From Candidatus Methylophosphatis haderslevensis (GTDB lineage: Bacteria > Pseudomonadota > Gammaproteobacteria > Burkholderiales > Rhodocyclaceae): a stretch of 64,000 bases of DNA. The DNA lies in assembly GCA_016711925.1 (NCBI GenBank), contig JADJSA010000002.1, positions 372,001 to 436,000 on the forward strand, in the 5' to 3' direction. The translations under genes and the position numbers were made by a program. Numbering within the stretch: position 1 is the first letter of the stretch; each line of letters begins with the position of its first letter. Below the pieces are notes generated by a model. That model was not told where the DNA came from. It worked only from the letters and a program-made list of their open reading frames with translations, and made no database searches. Positions 55,547 to 64,000 of this stretch are shown in pieces.

Positions 55547-57649
55547 TCAGAAGCGCAATGTGACCTGTCCGAACACGGAGCGCTGAAGCTCCGTCATGGC
55601 GCCGTCCAGGAGCTCCGAAGCGAACTCCGGATGCTTGCGGTCGAGCAGATTGCGTCCGACCAGCGCCAGTTCGAACGTCTTGCTCGGCCGCCATGCCAGG
55701 CGCAGGTCCAGTTGCGTGTAGCCGGGAATCGAAATCCCTTCCGTCACTTCATCGAGTCGCCCGATGCGCCGCAGCCACAGATCCACATCCGCATCCGGCC
55801 GCGGATTCCACGACATCCGCAACGAACCCTGGAGGCGGGGTGCGCTTCCCTCCCGGTCCGTGGTGAAGGCATTGCCCTGTTCCCGAATCTCCATGGCGAA
55901 CTGCGACAGCGCCGACTGGAATCTCAGATTGGTCAGTGGACGCCAGTCCGCCGAAAGCTCGATGCCGTGGCTCCAGCCTTTCGCCATATTGCCGGCCGGA
56001 GAGGACTGCAAAACGTATGTCTGGAACGGCATCATGAAACAGCCGGCGGCAACCGGCAGGCCGGACGGCTGGCAAACCGGCGCCAAAAAATGGCCGGTCC
56101 GCAGTTTGTCGTAATCGTTGTAGAACAACGCCAGATCGACACTCAAGGTTGGTGCCAGGCGCTGTTTCCAGCCGGCCTCGTAGGCAATCAGGGTTTCGGA
56201 TTCGATCTCGCCGGTGGCCTGGATCAGTACCGGCAGCGGCAGCGGATTCTGCGCTGACAGCGGCGCAATCACCGTCTGATTGACCACGCCACCCCGGTCG
56301 ATGCGGCTCGGCGTGCGCACTGCCCTTGCCACTGATCCCCATACGGTCGTCGTGTCGCCCGGCGTCCACAAAAGGCGCGCATTGGGCTGCCACTCCATGC
56401 CGGTGTAGTCGTTGTGTTCGAGCTTGGTCCCCAGCGTCAGCACCAGCTTTTCGGGCATCAGCGTGATGTCGTCCTGGATCAACGCGCTGTACAACTGGCG
56501 ATTCGCCGAGGCGGGCGAAAAGGTGGAAAAGTGCAGCGCGTTTGCCGGGATACCGGTGTAGGAGCGGTCGATCCTGTCGCGGTTCAGCCGATAGCCTGCG
56601 CCCACCACCACGTCATGACCTTCGAAGCGACGCGTCCGGTACTGGAAATCCAGGTCATAGGTATTGCGGCTCTCGTTCAGGTGGGCCGGCCAGTCGCGTT
56701 GCGTGTGGTCGAAGTAGGCCTGCAAGGTGAAAGAGTCGGTGGCCGAAACATCGCGTTGCCAGCGCCCGAGAAGGTTTCCGCCCGAGACCTTCTGGCTCAC
56801 GCCCAGCGTGGTGTTGAAGGGCGGCGTGAGGAAGTTGAGCGTTGCGGTATCGCCCGACCGTCCGCTGTAGTAGTCCCCTTGCAGTGTCACCGAATCTGCG
56901 CCGCCGGGCGCCAGATCGGTGCGGAAACCGACGCGCTGCTGGCGCCAGTAGTCCTTCCCATCCGCTCCGGTCTCGCGGACCACCGATTCATCGCGCTCGA
57001 ATCCCTTGGCATAGATGCGCCAGTTGCCGATCTCGCCCGCCTTGCCGCCGTAGCGCACCGACACACTTGCACTTTCCTCGTTGCCGCTTGCCACCGTGAC
57101 CAGGCCGCCCTGGGTCGCGGCCGCAGACTTGGTGATGATGTTGATGACGCCATTGACCGCATTGGCGCCCCACAGCGCGGCGCCGGGCCCACGGATCACT
57201 TCGATGCGTTCGATGTCGGCCAGCACGGTGTCCTGCACATCCCAGTACACGCCGGAGAAGGTGGGCGTGTAGACGCTGCGGCCGTCCATCAAGACCAGCA
57301 GCTTGTTGGTGAAGCGTCCGTTGATGCCGCGGGCGCTGACCGCCCAGGTGTTGGCGCTGATCTGCCCGACCTGCACACCCGGCGCCATGCGCAGCGCATC
57401 GGCGATGGTGGTCACGCCGGAACGGCGGATGTCGTCCCCGGTGATCACGAACACCGCGGCGGCCGCCTGGGAGATCGTCTGCGGTTTCTTGGAAACCGAC
57501 GTGATCTCCAGATTCAGCACTTCGTTCAGGTTGAGATCGAAGAACGGATCGGCTGTCGCTGCCGCGGCGACCTGCGCCAGGGCCGCCGAAACCAGGCCGA
57601 AAAATAGTGTCCGTCCCGAGTGCCGGCCCTGTAGTCCCTTATTCATCAT
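55547..57649 (-). CDS. TonB-dependent outer-membrane receptor
   Basis: 700 residues; two in-frame ATGs at 57649 and 57646, with a GGGGGAG site that fits the second a little better. After a signal peptide (to about 30), the plug domain begins ITSVSKKPQTISQAAAAVFVITGDDIRRSG, and VIRGPGAALWGANAVNGVINIITK is its hallmark. The 22-strand barrel ends QRSVFGQVTLRF (terminal Phe). It forms an operon with the YfiR and hybrid-kinase genes; this order suggests ligand-linked signalling. The ligand is unknown; no cobalamin riboswitch is seen upstream. Confidence 0.9.
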   Translation of the reverse strand: MMNKGLQGRHSGRTLFFGLVSAALAQVAAAATADPFFDLNLNEVLNLEITSVSKKPQTISQAAAAVFVITGDDIRRSGVTTIADALRMAPGVQVGQISANTWAVSARGINGRFTNKLLVLMDGRSVYTPTFSGVYWDVQDTVLADIERIEVIRGPGAALWGANAVNGVINIITKSAAATQGGLVTVASGNEESASVSVRYGGKAGEIGNWRIYAKGFERDESVVRETGADGKDYWRQQRVGFRTDLAPGGADSVTLQGDYYSGRSGDTATLNFLTPPFNTTLGVSQKVSGGNLLGRWQRDVSATDSFTLQAYFDHTQRDWPAHLNESRNTYDLDFQYRTRRFEGHDVVVGAGYRLNRDRIDRSYTGIPANALHFSTFSPASANRQLYSALIQDDITLMPEKLVLTLGTKLEHNDYTGMEWQPNARLLWTPGDTTTVWGSVARAVRTPSRIDRGGVVNQTVIAPLSAQNPLPLPVLIQATGEIESETLIAYEAGWKQRLAPTLSVDLALFYNDYDKLRTGHFLAPVCQPSGLPVAAGCFMMPFQTYVLQSSPAGNMAKGWSHGIELSADWRPLTNLRFQSALSQFAMEIREQGNAFTTDREGSAPRLQGSLRMSWNPRPDADVDLWLRRIGRLDEVTEGISIPGYTQLDLRLAWRPSKTFELALVGRNLLDRKHPEFASELLDGAMTELQRSVFGQVTLRF

Positions 57650-57965
57650 CTCCCCCTGGAGTGTCTGTCCGATTGGTCACCGAGAAGACTCGGTTGCAGC
57701 GCGGACCGGGGACTGCCATGGCGAGTGAGCCGCCAGAGGCCGCCGGAATCCTGTTCACGGCCACCGCTCCGCAATGTGGGGTAACGACCCGGGGTTGTCC
57801 TTCTTTAGCGGCCGGCCGGTAATACCGCACACTCGACGCTGGCTTTTGGCGCGACAGCGCTGCCGGTAGCCTCTGCGCAGTTCGCCAGCCGCCGCCAGGC
57901 GCAAAGAAAAACCGGATGGCTTTCACCATCCGGCTCGACTTGCAGAAACGCCGCGGCGCGTGCGC
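57650..57965. other. Gap between the TonB receptor and fba
   Basis: About 315 bp, with the fba terminator at its right end (57905-57933) and nothing else identified. The promoter of the TonB operon should lie here. Confidence 0.3.
57905..57933 (-). terminator. Rho-independent terminator of fba
   Basis: On the minus strand CCGGATGG-TGAAAG-CCATCCGG, a perfect 8-bp stem, is followed by TTTTTCTTT, ~33 bp after the fba stop. Confidence 0.88.
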
Positions 57966-59045
57966 TTACAGCGTGTTCGTTGCGTTCAGATCGGTGAACG
58001 CCTGCTGCAGCCGCTCGACCATGCCGACCTGGCCGGCCCGCACCCAGACGCGCGGATCGTAGAACTTCTTGTTCGGCTTTTCCGGGCCGTCCGGGTTGCC
58101 GATCTGCCCCTGCAGGTAGCCTTCGTTCTTCTTGTAGAACTCGCGCACCCCGTTCCAGTATGCCCACTGGGTATCGGTGTCGATGTTCATCTTGATCACG
58201 CCGTAGCTGATGGACTCGCGGATTTCGTCCTGCGACGAACCCGAGCCGCCGTGGAACACGAAGTTCAGGCTGTTGGCCGGCAGGCGGTGCTTCTCGGAAA
58301 CGTGCTTTTGCGAGTTGAGCAGGATCTTCGGCGTCAGCTTGACGTTGCCCGGCGAATAGACGCCGTGCACATTGCCGAACGAGGCGGCAATGGTGAAGTT
58401 CGGGCTGACCTTGATCAGTTGCTCGTAGGCATAGGCCACATCTTCGGGCTGGGTGTAGAGCGAGGAATGGTCGGCGTTGGTGTTGTCCACGCCATCTTCC
58501 TCACCGCCGGTGACGCCCAGTTCGATTTCCAGCGTCATGCCCATCTTGGCCATGCGGGAGAGGTACTTGGCGCAGATTTCGATGTTCTCCTGCAGCGACT
58601 CTTCCGACAGATCCAGCATGTGCGAGCTGAACAGCGGCTTGCCGGTCTCGGCGAAGTGCTTCTCGCCGGCATCGAGCAGGCCATCGATCCAGGGTAGCAG
58701 TTTCTTGGCCGCGTGGTCGGTATGCACGATCACCGGCACGCCGTAGTGCGCCGCCATCAGGTGGATGTGCCTGGCGCCGGAAATCGCGCCCAGAATGCTC
58801 GCTTCCTGGCCGGGCAGCTTGAGCCCCTTGCCGGCGACGAACTGCGCGCCGCCGTTGGAAAACTGGATGATGACGGCAGACTTGGCCTTGGCCGCCGCTT
58901 CCAGCACCGCGTTGATCGAATCCGTGCTGATGACGTTTACCGCCGGCAGCGCAAATTTGTTTTCCTTCGCAACAGCGAAGAGGTTGTGCATGTCTGCCCC
59001 GGTGACAACGCCGGGCTTTACTACATCAGAGACTTTCCGTGACAT
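57966..59045 (-). CDS. fba: Class II fructose-bisphosphate aldolase
   Basis: 359 residues from ATG 59045 (GGGGGATCGAA before it), exactly the length of E. coli FbaA. Zinc-dependent aldol cleavage of fructose 1,6-bisphosphate in glycolysis and gluconeogenesis. VIVHTDHAAKK carries a zinc His, TLEIELGVTGGEEDGVDN the active-site loop, FGNVHGVYSPG a zinc His, and NFVFHGGSGSS a phosphate-binding segment. Confidence 0.95.
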   Translation of the reverse strand: MSRKVSDVVKPGVVTGADMHNLFAVAKENKFALPAVNVISTDSINAVLEAAAKAKSAVIIQFSNGGAQFVAGKGLKLPGQEASILGAISGARHIHLMAAHYGVPVIVHTDHAAKKLLPWIDGLLDAGEKHFAETGKPLFSSHMLDLSEESLQENIEICAKYLSRMAKMGMTLEIELGVTGGEEDGVDNTNADHSSLYTQPEDVAYAYEQLIKVSPNFTIAASFGNVHGVYSPGNVKLTPKILLNSQKHVSEKHRLPANSLNFVFHGGSGSSQDEIRESISYGVIKMNIDTDTQWAYWNGVREFYKKNEGYLQGQIGNPDGPEKPNKKFYDPRVWVRAGQVGMVERLQQAFTDLNATNTL

Positions 59046-59186
59046 TTCGATCCCCCTATCGGCAGCTATCGGCAAGTTTTAGCCGGAACCCATTTTATCA
59101 GCTTGGCGCCCGGCGGGCGCTTGCCGTGCGCCGGCCCGGCACAAATCGGCGCCGCCGCAGATCGAGGCCGGTCCGCCCGATGCGCC

Positions 59187-59300
59187 GGCCTGGAAGCCGC
59201 ATGGAATGGGCATCTTCAGCCATGCCATGCTGCGAGCGCCGCTGCATGAGGGTTTACGGGATGGGGTGCTGTAAACGCCCATTCCATGAGGCCTCCAGCC
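59187..59300. repeat. REPIN-like intergenic repeat, copy F (best preserved)
   Basis: In the 375-bp gap 59046-59420 between fba and dacB. Left arm TGGAAGCCGCATGGAATGGG (59191-59210) faces right arm CCCATTCCATGAGGCCTCCA (59278-59297); 17 of 20 bases are complementary, with a ~67-base centre. The rest of the gap holds no gene. Confidence 0.65.
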
Positions 59301-59420
59301 CGATCCGGTGAGCCGGCTCATCACCGCCAACAGCCGCTGCGGCGCCGGCACAGGTTTCGCCCGGCGGCCAACGCCGCGGGCCGCTAGAATCGCGCTGGTC
59401 CAATTTGCCGGGAACCCCGC

Positions 59421-60871
59421 ATGAAACCGTCCGTGCCGCGATTGCATCCGCTTGCCGTGATTTGCCTGCTCGCGCTCAGTCTCGTCTGCGGCGCGGCTGC
59501 CGCCGACAGCGAACCGGGTCTGCCGCCTGCGGTGAGCCAGGCGCTGCGCAACGCCGGCGTGCCGGCTGCCGCGGTCGGCGCCTACGTGCAGGAAGTCGGC
59601 AGCACCAAGCCCGAGCTGCGCCACAACGCCCGCACGCCGATGAATCCGGCATCGGTGATGAAGCTGCTCACCACCGTCGCCGCGCTCGACCTGCTGGGGC
59701 CGGCGCACACCTGGAAGACCGAGGCGCTGATCAGCAGCGCGCCGGTCGATGGCGTGCTCGCCGGCGACCTCTATCTGCGCGGCAGCGGCGATCCCAAACT
59801 GACTATCGACGCGCTGTGGTTGTGGCTGCGCGAACTGCGCGCGCGCGGACTGCGCGAAATTCGCGGCGACATCGTGCTCGACCGCGCGCTGTTCGACCTC
59901 GGCACCCCCGACCCGGGCGGTTTCGACGGCCAGCCTCTGCGCGCCTACAACGTGATCCCGGATGCGTTGCTGCTCAATTTCAAGGCCCTGCAACTCACCT
60001 TCGTACCGGAGGGCCAGCGCGTTGCCGTGCTGGCCGAACCGCAACTGGCGCCGGTCGAGGTGCTGAGTCTGCTCAAGCCGGCGGACGGCGGCTGCGAAAA
60101 CTGGCGTGGCGGGCTGCGTTACGACTTGACCACCCAGGGCGAGCGTACCCGCCTAACCTTCACCGGCACCTACCCGGCAAGCTGCGGCGAGAAGACCTGG
60201 AGCCTGGCCCCGCTGGATCATCGCAAGTATGCCGATGCGCTGGTGCGCGACCTGTGGCGCGAGTGGGCGGCAGCCTCGGCGGGCGGGTGCGCGACGGCGC
60301 GGTGCCAGCCAGCGCGCAGGTCTTCGCCAGCCACGAATCGCCGCCGCTGGCCGAGCAGATACGCGACATCAACAAGTGGTCGAACAACGTCATGGCGCGC
60401 CAGCTTTTTCTCACGCTGGGCGCTGCCGCCGGACGCGGCCCGGTGCGTGAAGCCGACGGCGAGGCGGCAATACGCGCCTGGCTCAAGAGCCGCGACCTGG
60501 CGATGCCGGAACTGGTGCTGGAAAACGGCTCCGGGCTGTCGCGGCGCGAGCGCATCAGCGCCGAGAGCCTCGGCCGCCTGCTGCAGTTCGCATGGGCCAG
60601 CCCGACCATGCCGGAGCTGGTTTCCTCGCTGCCGCTGTTCGGCGTCGACGGCACGCTCAAGAAGCGCGGCAAGGGTGCGGGCGAGGGCAACGGCACCAGC
60701 GGGCGCGCCCACCTCAAAGGCGGCACACTCGACGCCGTGCGCTGCGTGGCCGGCTACGCGCTCGACCGCAGCGGCCGCCGCCATGTCGTGGTGTGGCTGG
60801 TCAACCACGCCAATTCCGGCGCTACCCAGGCCGCGCAGGATGCGCTGATCGACTGGGTGGTCAATCGCTGA
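59421..60871 (+). CDS. dacB: D-Ala-D-Ala carboxypeptidase/endopeptidase PBP4 (frameshift near 60268)
   Basis: Starts at ATG 59421 with a signal peptide ending GAAAAD. Penicillin-binding motifs: SVMK (S-x-x-K, in PASVMKLLTT), SNN (in KWSNNVMARQ) and KGGT (in LKGGTLDAV) where KTG is usual. Near 60268 one base seems missing: the first frame degrades after LWREWAA, while the other frame continues GGRVRDGAVPASAQVF to stop 60871. Repaired length ~483 residues, as expected for PBP4. A sequence error is likely. Periplasmic enzyme that trims peptidoglycan cross-links. Confidence 0.88.
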
Positions 60872-61023
60872 GCCGCACCGCCCGTCCCCACCGCCCGTCC
60901 CATCTCCGCGCCGGCCCGCCTTGCCGCACCCGGTGGACTAAGCCTTCTGGGGCATAGTCAGCAACGCCATCGCTTGATTAGCATCGCCTTACTCGCCCGC
61001 CCCGGCATCCACGGCCCTTCGAC

Positions 61024-63261
61024 ATGAGTCTCGGCAAAACGGTCAGCCACCGCTGGTACGACGCACTGCGCTACCTGCTCGACATCCTGCACGTCCTGCG
61101 GCGCACCGGCGCTGCGCCCTGGCTGCTGCTGGCCGGCCTGGGCTTCATCATCCTGCTGCCGCAGGGGCGCGAGATGCTGCGCTGGCTGGGCGAAGATCAA
61201 TCCTTCGGCCTGTGGCTGGCCAACCTCGGCTGCCTGCTGGGCTCGTCGGCGATCTGGGGACTCGCGGTCTGGTACTGCTCGCGCGCGCTGCTCGCGGTGC
61301 GCGACAGCCGCAACGCCGCGCCGCTGGCGCAGAGCCCGTGGCTGCAAACGCTGCGCGAATGGCTGCCGCGCTTGATGGGCACGCTTGCCGCCGCCGGCGT
61401 CGGCATCAGCGCCGTGCTGGTCCATGCCTGGTCGATCGCGCTGCTCGATCTCGGCCTGGCCGCCGCGCTGCTGTGCTTCTTCGCCCGGCGCCGAACCTGG
61501 TTCGCCCGCCTGCTGCGCGAGTGTGACCGTGCGCAGGTCCCCGAGGCGCGAGCCGCCGCGCTGCGCAGCGCACCGTTTGTCATACTCTTCGTCTCCCTGC
61601 TGGTATCGGCAATGCTGATGTGCGCATTCCTCGTTTCGCCGGTATGGCTGCCGCGCGTGGTCGGCGCGCTGGCGATACTCCAGCTCGCGCTGGCCGCCTG
61701 GGTGGTGTTCCTGAATTTCGCGGTGCTGTTTCTCGGCTACCTGCTGCGCCTGCCGGCGCTCGGTGTAGTGATGCTGGCGGTGCTGGTCGCCTTCAGTCCG
61801 GTCAACGACAACCATGCGATACGCCGCGAGGCGGCGGCCGTCGGCGCGCGCGCGGAACTCGGCGACCATTTCACCGCCTGGGCAGGCAAGCGTGCGGCCG
61901 CGGCCGGCGAGCGGCTGCCGGTGGTCATCGTGGCGGCCGAGGGCGGCGGGGTGCGCGCCGCCTACTGGACCGCCGGCCTGCTGGGTGCGATAGCGGAACG
62001 CAGCGCGGCCCGCCACGGCGGGGCAGCCGACTCGCCATTCCTGCGCAGTCTTTACGCGATGAGCGGCGTTTCCGGCGGCGCCGTCGGCAGTTCTGCCTTT
62101 GCCGCAATGATGGCCCAGACCGAACCGGGCAGCCTGCCCATATGCGTGGCGGACGGCAAGCCGGCGAGCGGCTGGCGCGCCTGCGGCGTCGGGCTGTTCG
62201 GCAACGACTACCTGGCGCCGAATCTCGCTGCGCTGCTCTATGCCGATCTGCTGCAGCGCTTTGTGCCGGTCGGCGTCAACGTCTGGGACCGCGCGCTGGC
62301 CATGGAGCATGCCGCCGAGAACGACTGGGACCGCCTGTTCCCCCAGCACAAGGACACCCTGGGGCGGGCAACGCAGGCGCTGTGGCGCGATCTTCCCGGC
62401 AGTGCGGCTGCGCCCGCCCTGTTCATCAACGGCACCCTCGCCGAGAGCGGCCAGCGCATCATCGGGTCCAACGTGCTGATCGACGGCCGCAATTTTCCCG
62501 ATGCCCACGATCTGTATGACGTCCGCGGCGCCGACGCGCAACAGGACCGGCGCGAGATGCCGCTGATTACGGCGATCCATCTGAGCGCCCGCTTTCCCTT
62601 CATCAGCCCGGCGGGGTCGCTGGAATCGGACGGCCGGGCGTTCGCCCATGTGGTCGACGGCGGCTACTTCGAGAACGCCGGCACGGCGACCGCGCTCGAC
62701 GTGCTCAACGGCGTGATCGCGGCAGCGCGCGAACTGCAGCGGCCGCTGCGGCCGATCGTCGTCTCGATCCGCAACGATCCGGGCGAGGCCGGCAGTTGCA
62801 CCCAGGATCTGGCCGAACCGCGGCCGCTCGGCAAGCCGATACGCTGGGTGTCCGACCTGCTGATTCCGCCGATCGGCCTGTACGCCACACGCACCGCACG
62901 CACCGGCTATACCGATGGACTGATCCGCGACCGTGTGCAGACGCTGCGCGGCATCGAGGCGGCGCAGCCTGGCGGCGACGCGCTGGTCGAGCCGGTTTAC
63001 GTCAGGCTGTGCCTGCCTTCCGACAAGGACAAGGAGAACAACCCGCCGCTCGGCTGGACGCTGTCGCGCGCCTCGCAACGGTACATGGACGCCTCGCTGG
63101 AACGCATCGCGCGCGGCGAAGACCTCGCGGTCGAGGCCATGCTCGATGCGCTCGACGGCAGCAATGACAAGCCGGTGATCGCGAAGGCGGCCGACGAGAA
63201 GCTTCAGGCGGCGATACCTCGGCCTTCCTTGAGCGCCAGCCAGCCGCGAATGACGCGGTAG
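61024..63261 (+). CDS. Membrane-anchored patatin-like phospholipase
   Basis: 745 residues. About eight membrane helices in the first ~270 residues (for example WLLLAGLGFIILLPQ, GVGISAVLVHAWSIALLDLG) precede a patatin domain. Patatin signatures: AEGGGVRAAYW (oxyanion-hole glycines, ~305-315), MSGVSGGAVGSSAF (GxSxG nucleophile, ~347) and VVDGGYFENAG (catalytic Asp, ~544). Likely a lipid acyl hydrolase at the inner membrane. The fusion to a large membrane part is unusual. Its 3' end overlaps the convergent DUF4870 gene by 58 bp. Confidence 0.85.
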   Translation: MSLGKTVSHRWYDALRYLLDILHVLRRTGAAPWLLLAGLGFIILLPQGREMLRWLGEDQSFGLWLANLGCLLGSSAIWGLAVWYCSRALLAVRDSRNAAPLAQSPWLQTLREWLPRLMGTLAAAGVGISAVLVHAWSIALLDLGLAAALLCFFARRRTWFARLLRECDRAQVPEARAAALRSAPFVILFVSLLVSAMLMCAFLVSPVWLPRVVGALAILQLALAAWVVFLNFAVLFLGYLLRLPALGVVMLAVLVAFSPVNDNHAIRREAAAVGARAELGDHFTAWAGKRAAAAGERLPVVIVAAEGGGVRAAYWTAGLLGAIAERSAARHGGAADSPFLRSLYAMSGVSGGAVGSSAFAAMMAQTEPGSLPICVADGKPASGWRACGVGLFGNDYLAPNLAALLYADLLQRFVPVGVNVWDRALAMEHAAENDWDRLFPQHKDTLGRATQALWRDLPGSAAAPALFINGTLAESGQRIIGSNVLIDGRNFPDAHDLYDVRGADAQQDRREMPLITAIHLSARFPFISPAGSLESDGRAFAHVVDGGYFENAGTATALDVLNGVIAAARELQRPLRPIVVSIRNDPGEAGSCTQDLAEPRPLGKPIRWVSDLLIPPIGLYATRTARTGYTDGLIRDRVQTLRGIEAAQPGGDALVEPVYVRLCLPSDKDKENNPPLGWTLSRASQRYMDASLERIARGEDLAVEAMLDALDGSNDKPVIAKAADEKLQAAIPRPSLSASQPRMTR

Positions 63262-63635
63262 CCGATCCACAGGCCGACCACAACGATCGGTAGCCAGTAG
63301 ATCAGGATGCCGACTATCGACACGATAAGCACCAGCGTAACGAGCAGCGCGATCACGCCCCACAGCACCGCCCACCAGAAGGTGCGGATCTGCCAGCTGA
63401 AGTGGCTGTCGAGATAGGTGCCGCGGACATCGCCGCGCTTGATGTAGTTGAGGATCACCGCAACGATCGACGGCAGCCCGAAGACGAAACTGCTGACCAC
63501 GCTGGCCGAGCCGGCAACGCCGATCACCACTGACAGCGCGTGCAGAGCGTAAATCACGTGGGTGAGCTTGATCAGCCCGTCGGACGGAACGTTGACCACG
63601 TGGCCCATCGAACTGCCCGAAGTCGTGAGGTTCAT
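63204..63635 (-). CDS. DUF4870-type small membrane protein
   Basis: 143 residues from ATG 63635. Three or four helices (about 25-50, 48-62, 85-120) with the typical YALHALSVV, a short cytoplasmic IKRGDVRGTYLDSHFSWQIRTFWW loop and GILIYWLPIVVVGLWIGYRVIRG. Start overlaps the ubiD stop (ATGA), so it is the second gene of a ubiD operon. Its 3' end runs 58 bp into the patatin gene on the other strand. Function unknown. Confidence 0.8.
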   Translation of the reverse strand: MNLTTSGSSMGHVVNVPSDGLIKLTHVIYALHALSVVIGVAGSASVVSSFVFGLPSIVAVILNYIKRGDVRGTYLDSHFSWQIRTFWWAVLWGVIALLVTLVLIVSIVGILIYWLPIVVVGLWIGYRVIRGWLALKEGRGIAA

Positions 63636-64000
63636 ACCCAGTCCTTTCCGTGTGTTGTTCCGGCCTGCAGGCCGAGTTGGTCCCACAGCCCATCGACGCG
63701 CCGCTTGACGGCTTCGTCCATCGCGATGTTGCGCCCCCATACGCGCGCGGTCTCGCCCGGCCACTTGTTCGTGGCATCGATGCCCATCTTGCTGCCCAGG
63801 CCCGCCACCGGGCTGGCGAAATCGAGATAGTCGATCGGCGTGTTCTCGGCAATCAGCGTATCCCGCGCTGCATCAACGCGCGTAGTCATCGCCCAGATGA
63901 CTTCCTTCCAGTCGCGGATGTCGATGTCGTCGTCCACCACGATGATGAACTTGGTGTACATGAACTGGCGCAGGAAGCTCCAGATGCCGAACATCACCCG
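63632..64000 (-). CDS. ubiD: 4-hydroxy-3-polyprenylbenzoate decarboxylase UbiD, C-terminal part
   Basis: Runs off the right end of the window, leaving about the last 122 residues. FGIWSFLRQFMYTKFIIVVDDDIDIRDWKEVIWAMTTRVDA is characteristic of the UbiD C-terminal domain, and so is the following ASPVAGLGSKMGIDATNKWPGE. UbiD uses prenylated FMN to decarboxylate the ubiquinone precursor. The ATG of the DUF4870 gene overlaps its stop. Confidence 0.95.
   Translation of the reverse strand, partial: RVMFGIWSFLRQFMYTKFIIVVDDDIDIRDWKEVIWAMTTRVDAARDTLIAENTPIDYLDFASPVAGLGSKMGIDATNKWPGETARVWGRNIAMDEAVKRRVDGLWDQLGLQAGTTHGKDWV

Noticed and set aside
52345..55563. Long plus-strand open frame (1072 codons) opposite the hybrid kinase
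   Set aside because: Antisense to a complete CHASE8-HAMP-HisKA-REC-REC-HPt protein and to the YfiR gene; no recognisable fold.
57650..57900. Cobalamin riboswitch before the TonB receptor
   Set aside because: No B12-box (GCCACTG) or related conserved words; the receptor's ligand remains open.
60958..63852. Long minus-strand open frame (964 codons) under the patatin gene
   Set aside because: It also runs through the DUF4870 and ubiD genes in the wrong frame; low-complexity Arg/Gln/Ala composition.

Overview
This window is high-GC, gene-dense Gram-negative DNA and looks like the chromosome of a betaproteobacterium, probably Rhodocyclales or a near relative. That placement is an inference from gene content and order: argH divergent from an AlgZ/AlgR-type pair, hemA-prfA-prmC, groESL behind a perfect CIRCE element, a DUF294/CBS gene beside yjcH-actP, NorE/NorF-like oxidase genes, and a UbiD end. 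No plasmid, phage, insertion sequence or CRISPR array is visible.

Layout. 1-4.7 kb: the end of an M14-type (aspartoacylase-like) hydrolase, then an unusual cluster of an ExeA-like AAA+ ATPase joined in frame to a Roadblock/LC7 domain, a di-iron MBL-fold (ODP-like) protein, an OmpA-like anchor and a membrane-tethered second Roadblock-like protein. 5-9.8 kb: a GNAT acetyltransferase and small or hypothetical exported proteins, a TPR protein and an OsmC protein. 9.8-17 kb: NorE/NorF-like oxidase subunits, a methyltransferase, an M13 metallopeptidase co-transcribed with a LytTR two-component pair, and argH. 17-25 kb: a Ser/Thr kinase with a cyclic-nucleotide-binding domain, a fructosamine-kinase-like protein, grxD, a membrane protein, a K+ channel with an RCK domain and an EF-G paralogue.

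25-36 kb is a carbon-oxidation block: acoX-acoA-acoB-acoC (acetoin cleavage to acetyl-CoA and acetaldehyde), the sigma-54 activator acoR, and porin-PQQ dehydrogenase-dihaem cytochrome c. Palindromes of the form TGTCGCA-N4/5-TGCGACA lie in front of acoX, in front of the porin and upstream of acoR. The first two sit about 125 bp upstream of good -24/-12 elements, so the block reads as one AcoR regulon. Both haem sites of the cytochrome are CX3CH rather than CXXCH. The PQQ enzyme has the WDxD signature of lanthanide-type enzymes but lacks the vicinal cysteines.

36-48 kb: thiC, prmC, prfA, hemA, tRNA-Phe, a DUF294/CBS regulator, yjcH-actP (acetate uptake) and a TctDE-like two-component system. 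48-64 kb: groEL/groES with CIRCE, a hypothetical gene, a hybrid kinase-YfiR-TonB receptor operon, fba, dacB, a membrane patatin, a DUF4870 protein and the end of ubiD.

Two window-wide features stand out. Five otherwise intact conserved genes (the AAA+ gene, the NorE-like gene, the PQQ dehydrogenase, thiC, dacB) each carry a single one-base frameshift, which points to draft-quality sequence. At least six intergenic copies of a REPIN-like repeat share the core AAGSCGCATGGAWTGGC. Functions are read from motifs and recalled family features; no database search was possible.
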